The position numbers and the translations under genes are program-made. From positions 248,001-312,000 of the forward strand of contig NZ_JGZN01000003.1 of NCBI RefSeq assembly GCF_000741715.1: a stretch of 64,000 nt of DNA. Direction: 5' to 3'. Position 1 is the stretch's first letter. Every line of letters starts with the position of its first letter. The notes below the pieces were generated by a model. It was not told the DNA's origin and did no database searches. It worked only from the letters and a program-made list of their open reading frames with translations. This DNA comes from Bifidobacterium saguini DSM 23967. GTDB taxonomy: Bacteria; Actinomycetota; Actinomycetes; Actinomycetales; Bifidobacteriaceae. This document shows positions 56,864 through 64,000 of the stretch, one piece after another.

Positions 56864-58945
56864 ATGGCAGCACGCAGACCGTTTCAATGGCCAGCATTGT
56901 TGACGAGCGACGGTCGTGGCATCGCATACGGCGGTGACTACAATCCCGATCAATGGCCGGATAGCATGGTGGATGAGGATATTCGCCTGATGCGCGAGGC
57001 GCATGTCAATACCGTGGCTCTTGCTATTTTCAGCTGGGATAAAATCGAGCCTCAAGAAGGTGAGTTCACGTTCGATTGGCTTGATGCTGTTATCAGCAAG
57101 CTGGGCGAAGCAGGCATCGCCGTCGATCTTGCTTCCGCCACAGCCTCAGCTCCAATGTGGCTGTATGTCAAACATCCGGAAGTGCTGCCTCAAGATAAAT
57201 ATGGCCATACCGTCAATGCTGGTTCCCGCCAATCCTGGCAGCCCACAAGCCCGGTGTTCAAAGAGTATGCGCTCACCCTATGCCGCAAACTCGCCGAACA
57301 TTATAAGAACAATCCATATATCACCGCATGGCATATGGGCAACGAATACGGATGGAATAACCGGTACGACTACTCGGATAACGCCCTCAACGCTTTCCGC
57401 TCATGGTGTGAAGCCAAATACGGCAGTATTGAGCAGCTGAATGAAGCATGGGGTACGGCGTTCTGGTCCCAGCATGTCAACGATTTTAGCGAAGTATTAC
57501 TGCCGCGCCATATGGGTGGCGACGCGATGGTGAACCCGGCTCAACAGCTCGACTATGAGCGGTTCGGCAACGATATGCTGCTCGACTTCTACAAAGCCGA
57601 GCGTGATGCCATCGCTGAAATCTGCCCGGATAAGCCATTCACCACAAACTTTATGGTTTCCACCGATCAGTGCACGATGGACTACGCCAAGTGGGCGGAC
57701 GAAGTGGACTTCGTATCCAACGATCACTACTTCCATGAGGGTGAATCCCATGTGGATGAGCTGCTGTGCTCGGATGCGCTCATGGATTCGCTCGCCTTGG
57801 GCAAACCTTGGTATGTGATGGAACATTCCACTTCTTCCGTGCAATGGAAGCCGCTGAATGCGCGCAAACGTCACGGCGAACTCATGCGTGACGCTTTGGC
57901 TCATGTGGCTATGGGTGCGGATGCCATCAACTTCTTCCAATGGCGGCAGTCTGCATCTGGTGCTGAAGCATTCCATTCAGCGATGCTGCCGCATGCAGGG
58001 GAGGATTCCAAGATTTTCCGTGGCGTGCGCGAGCTAGGTGAAGCATTGCACACATTGTCTGAGGCTGGTCTGCAAGGCACGGAACTGCAGCGCGCCGATA
58101 CAGCCATCCTCTTCAGTGCCGAATCGGAATGGGCCACACGCAGCCAGACGCTGCCGAGCATGAAACTCAACCATTGGCATGACGTGCGCGACTGGTACCG
58201 AGGTCTGCTAGATGCCGGGCATCGCGCCGATGTGGTGCCGTTGGCCTACGACTGGAGTAACTACCAGACCATCATCCTGCCCACAGTGCTGATCCTATCC
58301 GACCATGATGCCCAGCGTATAGCGAATTTCGTGCAAGCCGGAGGCACAGTGGTCATCGGTTACGCCACAGGCATTATCGATGAGCATTTCCGCGTTGGAC
58401 TCGGTGGCTACCCGGGTGCTGGGCAAGGACTTTTGCGTGAAATGCTCGGCATACGCAGCGAAGAATTCAACATTCTTGGGGATAAAGCCGAAGGTGAGCC
58501 AAACGCGATTACGCTCACCAATGGGTGCACGTCAAAGCTCTGGCAGAATGATGTGACCTCCATTGCCGCTAATACCACGGTTATAGCCTCATATGCAGGT
58601 GCGGAAGCCTTCGATTGGGAACTGGATGCTGTTCCCGCCATCACCAGCCATCCGTACGGGAGCGGAACCGCCGTCTACGTTGGCTGCGATCTGGACCGGC
58701 AGGGCATCGCTCTGTTGGCGGAGTCGCTTGGTATTGAAGTCGATGATTCGCGGGTTGTGCACACCATTCGCCGAGCAGCGGATGGCACCAGATTCGATTG
58801 CTATCTCAACCGCGATTGGCAGCCGGTGAGTATGACGAACATTGACGGTGAACCTGTCATCGCTTACCGGTGCACAAACGGTTCGACGCGCGGTGAATAC
58901 GTGTTGCACAGAAATTCCATACTCATCACCAAGCGGGTAGAATAA
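56864..58945 (+). CDS. Beta-galactosidase, glycoside hydrolase family 42
   Basis: 693 residues, normal length. N-terminal TIM barrel (AYGGDYNPDQWPDSMVDEDI) with the acid/base Glu161 in AWHMGNEYG and the nucleophile Glu320 in WYVMEHSTS. It also has a middle trimerisation domain (about 400-610) and a small C-terminal beta domain. No signal peptide, so it acts inside on imported beta-galactosides. It lies after the transporter genes and before the LacI regulator, the arrangement of bifidobacterial galacto-oligosaccharide/galactan operons (gos or gal type). No endogalactanase gene is nearby, so short oligosaccharides are the likelier substrate. Confidence 0.95.
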   Translation: MAARRPFQWPALLTSDGRGIAYGGDYNPDQWPDSMVDEDIRLMREAHVNTVALAIFSWDKIEPQEGEFTFDWLDAVISKLGEAGIAVDLASATASAPMWLYVKHPEVLPQDKYGHTVNAGSRQSWQPTSPVFKEYALTLCRKLAEHYKNNPYITAWHMGNEYGWNNRYDYSDNALNAFRSWCEAKYGSIEQLNEAWGTAFWSQHVNDFSEVLLPRHMGGDAMVNPAQQLDYERFGNDMLLDFYKAERDAIAEICPDKPFTTNFMVSTDQCTMDYAKWADEVDFVSNDHYFHEGESHVDELLCSDALMDSLALGKPWYVMEHSTSSVQWKPLNARKRHGELMRDALAHVAMGADAINFFQWRQSASGAEAFHSAMLPHAGEDSKIFRGVRELGEALHTLSEAGLQGTELQRADTAILFSAESEWATRSQTLPSMKLNHWHDVRDWYRGLLDAGHRADVVPLAYDWSNYQTIILPTVLILSDHDAQRIANFVQAGGTVVIGYATGIIDEHFRVGLGGYPGAGQGLLREMLGIRSEEFNILGDKAEGEPNAITLTNGCTSKLWQNDVTSIAANTTVIASYAGAEAFDWELDAVPAITSHPYGSGTAVYVGCDLDRQGIALLAESLGIEVDDSRVVHTIRRAADGTRFDCYLNRDWQPVSMTNIDGEPVIAYRCTNGSTRGEYVLHRNSILITKRVE

Positions 58946-58988
58946 CGCTGTTATTGAATCAACGCATGGCCTAGCGAGGGAGTTTCAG

Positions 58989-60047
58989 GTGAGCGAGACA
59001 CATCCGGGAGCAAAAAGGCGCGTAACACTGCGCGACGTGGCTCAGACGGCCGGTGTCTCGCTCAAAACCGCTTCGAATGTCATCAACGGTTCCGGCCGCA
59101 TGAGCAGCGAGACCAGAACTAAAGTCGAAGCGGTTATCAAAGAACTCGGATATCAGGTGAATGTGGCCGCCCGTAATTTAAGCCGCAATCATACCGGGTT
59201 CATTACGCTCGCGGTGCCATCGCTCACGCCTCCATATCTGGCCGAGTTGGCGAACCGTACGATTGATGCCGCACGCCAGCATGATTACTCCGTATACGTG
59301 ACCACATATGCCGAAGGATCCGCCAAAGGTGCTCGCGATGTGTTGAAGAAATTCAATTCCACCGTGTCTGACGGCATGATTCTCTCCATGAGTGAGGTGG
59401 AGAACATCAGCAAAGCCGATTTGGATGTTGATTTTCCTCTGGTCGTGGTCGGTGCCCGTACCACATGGGGTATTGCCGACCATGTGACTCCGGATGATGT
59501 GAATGCAGCGGCTCAAGCGGCAGGCTATCTCTACGATCATGGCTCCAGTCGTCTTGCTGTAGTTGGTGCTCGAGGCGCATATGATGAAGCCGCTTTGCTG
59601 CAATCGATTGAAGGTAACGCACAGCTTCGTTTGCGTGGCGTGATTGAAGAGGCTCATCGTAGAGGATTGACCATTGACCCGCGACTGATTGGCGCTACGA
59701 ATCAGGATTGGACCATCGGCGCTGGCGCTCGGGTAACCCAACAGCTGATTGATTCAGGAGTGCCATTCGATGGGGTAGTGGCATTGAACGATCAATTGGC
59801 CATTGGGGCGCTGACTGCGCTGCGCATTTCGGGATACGATGTGCCCAAGCAAGTGCAGGTCATCGGCTTCGACAACATTGAAGAAGCCCCATATTTGCAG
59901 ATTCCACTTACCACTATGGATTCCCGGTTGGAATGGACGGCTCCGACTGCTGTGAATCGTATCCTCGGCCGCATTCGAGGAAAGATCACCGAACCGGAAC
60001 TGCTGACCTGCTCATCGCAAGTCATTGCACGAGCCTCTACGCGATAA
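58989..60047 (+). CDS. LacI family transcriptional regulator
   Basis: 352 residues, GTG start. LacI headpiece (VTLRDVAQTAGVSLKTASNV, INGSGRMSSETRTKVEAVI, hinge NVAARNLSRNHTG), then a periplasmic-binding-like effector domain (FITLAVPSLTPPYLAELANR, GVVALNDQLAIGAL, VIGFDNIEEAPY). It likely represses the operon from the two TTGGTACAC operators at 53315-53362 and is released by a galactoside. It is the last gene of the operon, 43 bases after GH42, so it is probably also autoregulated. Confidence 0.94.
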   Translation: MSETHPGAKRRVTLRDVAQTAGVSLKTASNVINGSGRMSSETRTKVEAVIKELGYQVNVAARNLSRNHTGFITLAVPSLTPPYLAELANRTIDAARQHDYSVYVTTYAEGSAKGARDVLKKFNSTVSDGMILSMSEVENISKADLDVDFPLVVVGARTTWGIADHVTPDDVNAAAQAAGYLYDHGSSRLAVVGARGAYDEAALLQSIEGNAQLRLRGVIEEAHRRGLTIDPRLIGATNQDWTIGAGARVTQQLIDSGVPFDGVVALNDQLAIGALTALRISGYDVPKQVQVIGFDNIEEAPYLQIPLTTMDSRLEWTAPTAVNRILGRIRGKITEPELLTCSSQVIARASTR

Positions 60048-60051
60048 ACAA

Positions 60052-60084
60052 TAATCCCTCTGACTGTTTTGGTCAGAGGGATTA
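60052..60084. terminator. Bidirectional terminator
   Basis: TAATCCCTCTGAC (60052-60064) pairs with GTCAGAGGGATTA (60072-60084) around a 7-base loop. It ends the lacI operon and the convergent DUF3107 gene. Confidence 0.9.
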
Positions 60085-60116
60085 ATTCGCTTGTTTTCAG
60101 CTATCTCGACCGGCGA

Positions 60117-60341
60117 TCACAGAGCGCCGAAACCGACTGCATGCTTGGTGTCGGAACCGATGATGGCGTAGCCCAGAGCTTTGGCCGGTACGATGATGCG
60201 ACGGCCCTTATCGTCAGTCAGGTCGATGGTGGTGCCTTCAGCAACAGCCTGTGCGATGGCGTTGCTCACTTCATCAGCGGACTGTTCGGTGCTGAAGTTC
60301 ACCGGACGAGCCACATTCTGAATGCCCAGTTCGATATCCAT
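60117..60341 (-). CDS. DUF3107 family protein
   Basis: 74 residues, the typical length of this small actinobacterial family. It has MDIELGIQNVARPVNFST, a central helix (ADEVSNAIAQAVAEG) and IIVPAKALGYAIIGSD. Soluble, function unknown. The ATG at 60341 follows AAGGAG. It is downstream of the APH-like gene on the same strand (56 bases). Confidence 0.93.
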   Translation of the reverse strand: MDIELGIQNVARPVNFSTEQSADEVSNAIAQAVAEGTTIDLTDDKGRRIIVPAKALGYAIIGSDTKHAVGFGAL

Positions 60342-60397
60342 AATGCTCCTTGTTCTATGGAATGGTTATATGTGCTATTGTGCCGTACGCTTGCGGG

Positions 60398-62107
60398 TTA
60401 CGCCTGTGGCGTGGAAGCCTGCTGGCTGGTCATGGTATTGCCTTCGTGATCGTATCCGCTGAGACCGGCTCGCGCATCTCGCAACGCGCGTTCCTCCCGT
60501 TCCAACAGCGGAATCACCGTGGTTTCCACTGAATTCCATGACTGCGGGGCATGTTCGCCGGTGTCGTCGTCATCGTCATCCGCTGCGGCAGCCTGTTGCT
60601 GCGCGGCATCCATCGGTGCCGGAGCGTTCACGGCATCCGCGGACTGTTTCGCCTGCTCGCGCTCATTCATGTCAATGAGCTCTTTCAACGTGATGGTGGA
60701 TGCGGAAGCCGGGCGAGGCTCATTTGCCGGCTGCGGCTTGGTGGAACCGGTAGCGGTCACAGGACGGTTTGCGGTCTGATCATCCTGATTTGCCGCCGCC
60801 ATAGTCTGGGCGGCTTGACGTACCGCGGCAGTGGTGACCTTAGGCGTTACATCAACGCTGCCGGCTGCGATAATATCCGCAGAGCCTGTGCGATCAGGAT
60901 CGTTCGTATCATCTGATGTTGCTGGTGATGCAGATGCAGCAGCAACATCAGATGGTTGAGCTGCAGTATTGCTGTGCTGAGACTTCTTCGCATCATCATT
61001 CAACAAAGTACCCACGGTAATCGTGGATGGATTATCGCCGGATTTGCCGGAAGCATGAGACTGCGATGCGGTAGTGGCCGTCGAACGATTAATAACACCC
61101 AACTGGTGCGCAAGACGCTCCACCTGCGCTTTGAACTGGATAATTCGATCGTTATCCGCACGGTTCAATGCGGAAATGAATTCGCCCACCTGCTCCATCT
61201 GCAGCCACAAATTGGCTCGCAGCATAATAAGATCATCCAAACGCGAGCCCATCATGCGGCCATACGCGGAAAGCACGGCATTGCGATGCGACTCATCGAG
61301 CTTGCCGAAAATCCAAGCCAAATCGCGGGCCGGATCATTGACCTGCATATCCTGCCAATTCGTAATGGCGGTAATGGTGGAACCGGAGAACAACAGATCA
61401 CCGTCAGAGAATCCGCCATGCACCGTGCAAGTGGCGAACGACCACAAGCCCTCGGTTTCAATAATGCGAGCCCAACTGTTGGTGATTTCCTGCGGTACGT
61501 GACCAGCAGCCCGCAAACGCTTGATCCAGGCAATCAGCTGCGAGCGAATCTGGCCAGTGGTGAACACAGGGTATTTGGAAGCTTTAAGGAATGCGGTGGG
61601 AAGACGATGAATCGCGCCCAATGCGGTGCCTACGGAAGCGCAATCATCCAAGGTGAGTAAGTCAAGCGAGCGGGCCTGTCCATCCAGATGAGAGGCGATC
61701 ATTACCGTCGTTTCGCCGGTGGGACCCGGTTTCACTGGCTTCTTGGCTGCAGCGGCCGGAGACTGATCTAGCGCCTGAGCGGTGGAAGTGGCCCCTGGTT
61801 GTGGCACGTTGCCCGGGGCAAATGCAATGATGCGATCCAAACCGAAGCCAAGACCGCCCGGCTCGCGGGCGGCAGACAATGTTTGCGCTGCCTGTACACG
61901 CCGAATCAAACGGGTGCGCCCTTCCTTGGTGTCGGTGGCATATACGTCGTACAGTTTGCCGGAGGCATCCTGTATCACCGCCTGGTCAATGCCCTTGGCC
62001 TGATCGGTCGCGCTTTGCTGGGTACTCTCCCTTACGCCGGCAACGGCCAGATTCGGCAGGACGGCCGAGGTCAATGCCGCCAACATGTAATTGCTTCGTC
62101 TCATCAC
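60398..62107 (-). CDS. APH-like phosphotransferase-fold protein, probable pseudokinase
   Basis: 569 residues. The N-terminal 340 resemble the aminoglycoside/macrolide phosphotransferase fold: a small lobe, then ASVGTALGAIHRLPTAFL, and a loop region TCTVHGGFSDGDLLF followed by TAITNWQDMQVNDPARDLAW. In active enzymes the loop is HGDxxxxN and the metal Asp sits in IDW. Here the catalytic Asp is Gly232, the Asn is Asp237 and the metal Asp is Asn250. Residues about 345-569 are low complexity (Ala, Thr, Asp, Gln), with an Asp run near 518-523. It is divergent from the UvrD-like helicase. A resistance role is unlikely; a scaffold or regulatory role is inference. Confidence 0.85.
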   Translation of the reverse strand: MMRRSNYMLAALTSAVLPNLAVAGVRESTQQSATDQAKGIDQAVIQDASGKLYDVYATDTKEGRTRLIRRVQAAQTLSAAREPGGLGFGLDRIIAFAPGNVPQPGATSTAQALDQSPAAAAKKPVKPGPTGETTVMIASHLDGQARSLDLLTLDDCASVGTALGAIHRLPTAFLKASKYPVFTTGQIRSQLIAWIKRLRAAGHVPQEITNSWARIIETEGLWSFATCTVHGGFSDGDLLFSGSTITAITNWQDMQVNDPARDLAWIFGKLDESHRNAVLSAYGRMMGSRLDDLIMLRANLWLQMEQVGEFISALNRADNDRIIQFKAQVERLAHQLGVINRSTATTASQSHASGKSGDNPSTITVGTLLNDDAKKSQHSNTAAQPSDVAAASASPATSDDTNDPDRTGSADIIAAGSVDVTPKVTTAAVRQAAQTMAAANQDDQTANRPVTATGSTKPQPANEPRPASASTITLKELIDMNEREQAKQSADAVNAPAPMDAAQQQAAAADDDDDDTGEHAPQSWNSVETTVIPLLEREERALRDARAGLSGYDHEGNTMTSQQASTPQA

Positions 62108-62206
62108 CCTTCCACACTAATACATGCCTTGCGCTTTGAGGGGCGTGGCGCGGGCTCAAAGTTCGTGAATTGGACGCCGATGCGGGAAAACTGGCAACGT
62201 GTCACA

Positions 62207-63778
62207 ATGGAGAGCATGGAACAGGCGCAGAATATTCTTGAAGGGCTTGACGAGCGGCAGCGCAAGGCCGCCACCACGCTGCAGGGCCCTGTACGAATCA
62301 TTGCAGGAGCCGGTGCCGGTAAAACCCGCACGGTGACCCGCCGCATCGCCTATGCCTGCGCCACCGGAGCATGGAGGCCCGAACAGGTACTTGCCGTCAC
62401 CTTTTCGGTAAAGGCTGCAGCCGAAATGCGCGCGCGCCTCACCCAACTCGGTCTTGCCGATGCGCGCGGCGGTGCCGCAGGCGGGGTAACCGCAGCCACC
62501 TTCCACTCCGCGGCCCTGCACCAGCTCAACAGCGTATGGGAGGACGTGTGCGACGCTCCATTCCCGCATCTCATCGAAGATCAAAGAGATGTGGTATCCC
62601 GTGCCATTACACGAGTCAGTGCCAATGCCGATACGGATCCGATTATGGTCCGTGATGTTCTCGCCGAAATCAATTGGGCTAAAGTCTCCCTGATCGCCCT
62701 CCAAGACTATGCCAGTGTGTGTATGCGCGCGCATCACCTGCCGCCAGCAGGCCTTGAACCGAACCGATTCGCCGATATCTACGCCGCCTACGAGCAGGAG
62801 AAAACATCTCGAGGTGAAATTGATTTTGACGACATTCTGCTTCTGGTCTGTCACATCATGGATGATTTTCCCGAAGCCGCCGCACAGATTCGCTCATCCA
62901 TCGGCTGGCTCACAGTGGATGAGTATCAGGATATTTCCCCACTCCAGCATCGATTGATGACCTTGTGGCTTGGCGGAGGAAGCTTAAACGACGCAACCAT
63001 CTTGAACCGAAACGTATGCGTAGTGGGAGACCCTGCGCAGACCATCTACTCATTCGCAGGCGCATCCAGTTGGGATTTGCTCCGATTCGCCGACGAATTC
63101 GGCCCCCTGGCCGCAGACATCGATTTGAACACGGACTATCGTTCCACGCCGCAAATAGTCTCGCTCGCCAATAAGGTGCTTGCCGCCGCTCCCGACAGGC
63201 AAGACTATCTCAAACTCGTTTCCGCCAGACAATCCGGTGCCCGTGTGAGCAGAACAGTTTACGAAACCGATATTGAAGAAGCGCAAGGTGTAGTCGCCCG
63301 AATACTGCGCCTGATTCAACAAGGCGCCAAACCATCCGATTGCGCGATATTGACTCGCATCAACGCGCAACAGCAGGTTTTCGCTGCAGCTTTGCGCCAG
63401 GCAGGAATGAAATTCCGAATACGCAAAGATGCAGGATGGCAGTCATCCGCGCTCGCTGATGATGCAGCATCCAAACGAGCGATTTTGGAAGCTCTCGGAT
63501 TAAACGCCAGCGGGAATACGCTCGTTGAGGATCCCGGAGTAACCATATCCACCATTCATGCATCCAAAGGTCTGGAATTCGACCATGTATTCCTCATCGG
63601 ATGTTCTGAAGGACTACTGCCATATGGTGCTCCGGAATCAGGCGAAGCATTGGAGGAGGAGCGACGCCTCATGTACGTGGGCATCACCCGAGCACAGGAT
63701 TCACTGCATGTATCCTTTGCCAGGACCAAAGACGGATACGGCGCCCAACAGCGCCGTCCGTCCCGGTTCCTCTCGTGA
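62207..63778 (+). CDS. Compact UvrD/Rep family superfamily 1 helicase
   Basis: 523 residues from the ATG at 62207; the ATG three codons later is an alternative. Superfamily 1 motifs: Walker A RIIAGAGAGKTRT, motif Ia AVTFSVKAAAEMR, motif II LTVDEYQDISP, motif III CVVGDPAQTIYSFAGA, motif IV DLNTDYRSTPQIV, motif V STIHASKGLEFDHVFLIG and motif VI RRLMYVGITRAQ. Only about 130 residues lie between motifs IV and V, so the 2B subdomain is largely missing compared with UvrD (about 720 residues). No HRDC or nuclease domain. It should translocate 3'-5' on single-stranded DNA. It is divergent from the APH-like gene. Confidence 0.92.
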   Translation: MESMEQAQNILEGLDERQRKAATTLQGPVRIIAGAGAGKTRTVTRRIAYACATGAWRPEQVLAVTFSVKAAAEMRARLTQLGLADARGGAAGGVTAATFHSAALHQLNSVWEDVCDAPFPHLIEDQRDVVSRAITRVSANADTDPIMVRDVLAEINWAKVSLIALQDYASVCMRAHHLPPAGLEPNRFADIYAAYEQEKTSRGEIDFDDILLLVCHIMDDFPEAAAQIRSSIGWLTVDEYQDISPLQHRLMTLWLGGGSLNDATILNRNVCVVGDPAQTIYSFAGASSWDLLRFADEFGPLAADIDLNTDYRSTPQIVSLANKVLAAAPDRQDYLKLVSARQSGARVSRTVYETDIEEAQGVVARILRLIQQGAKPSDCAILTRINAQQQVFAAALRQAGMKFRIRKDAGWQSSALADDAASKRAILEALGLNASGNTLVEDPGVTISTIHASKGLEFDHVFLIGCSEGLLPYGAPESGEALEEERRLMYVGITRAQDSLHVSFARTKDGYGAQQRRPSRFLS

Positions 63779-63803
63779 TGAGAATGATATGAACGGCTAA
63801 GCC

Positions 63804-64000
63804 TTACTCGTCGGTGGGCTGGTCGTCACCATCCTTGGTGTCGGCATCGCCTTCACCAAGCAACTTGGACAGTTCGGCATCCCAATCAATATCCGAAGAC
63901 TTACCGTCTGCGGCCGGATGATTGGTATGAGCGTCGCTGGAGTCCGCCGCCGAGCCTGCCTGAGCGTTGTCCGCAGACTGCGCATTGCTCTGTTCTGCAG
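63804..64000 (-). CDS. C-terminal end of an unidentified gene (runs off window)
   Basis: The last 65 codons of a reverse-strand gene whose start lies beyond the window. The tail is rich in Ala, Asp, Ser and Gln (low complexity) and contains the helical segment SSDIDWDAELSKLLGEGDAD before an acidic end (DDQPTDE). The bias of bases by codon position agrees with coding in this frame. I do not recognise the family. It is convergent with the helicase gene, 25 bases from its stop. Confidence 0.6.
   Translation of the reverse strand, partial: AEQSNAQSADNAQAGSAADSSDAHTNHPAADGKSSDIDWDAELSKLLGEGDADTKDGDDQPTDE

Overview
The window looks like a chromosomal segment of a Bifidobacterium. This rests on moderately high GC, a nusB-carA-carB-pyrF-gmk block, a DUF3107 gene, an actinobacterial EF-P with a PGKGP loop, and a GH42 beta-galactoside operon with a LacI regulator. 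I could not fix the species from sequence alone. I saw no rRNA, tRNA, CRISPR array, transposase or phage gene.

Layout. Positions 1-2600 form a patch of decayed genes: a MalY/PatB-type aminotransferase remnant, a DUF3737 gene and a ferric/ferredoxin reductase-like gene. Each seems to keep both ends and to have lost its middle. An intact LysR regulator sits among them. From 2.7 to 14.4 kb lies an accessory carbohydrate island. It holds a flavodoxin-fold reductase, two paralogous membrane-anchored GH3 glycosidases with permuted domain order (3739-6666 forward, 8429-11380 reverse), a methyltransferase, a cupin, an AgrC/AgrA-like LytTR two-component pair and a sugar O-acetyltransferase. From 14.6 to 24.6 kb there are a second LysR paralogue, an OmpR-type two-component system, an MFS exporter, a TetR regulator, a MacB-like ABC exporter and an L,D-transpeptidase.

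From 24.8 to 38.2 kb the core genes appear: efp-nusB, carA-carB-pyrF-gmk, a DnaQ-like exonuclease, a Pro/Gln-rich membrane protein, a Tet(M)-like translational GTPase and an esterase. From 38.4 to 47.3 kb is a sulfur amino acid block. Two polar amino acid ABC transporters flank two Cys/Met-metabolism PLP enzymes and a small glutaredoxin-like protein. From 47.5 to 53.2 kb there are an SPFH protein, a striking 21-bp phased inverted-repeat array, a patatin-like lipase, murI, dapF, a VKOR-type oxidoreductase and a PHP phosphoesterase. From 53.3 to 60.1 kb is a LacI-controlled beta-galactoside operon (binding protein, two permeases, GH42 enzyme, LacI regulator), with two operator-like palindromes over its promoter. 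The end of the window carries DUF3107, an APH-like protein that appears to be a pseudokinase, a compact UvrD-like helicase and the tail of one further gene.

The points most worth a second look are the GH3 pair linked to the LytTR system, the phased repeat array at 48.5 kb, the double-hairpin repeat family found at three loci, the PyrF that lacks the usual catalytic lysine, and the pseudokinase.
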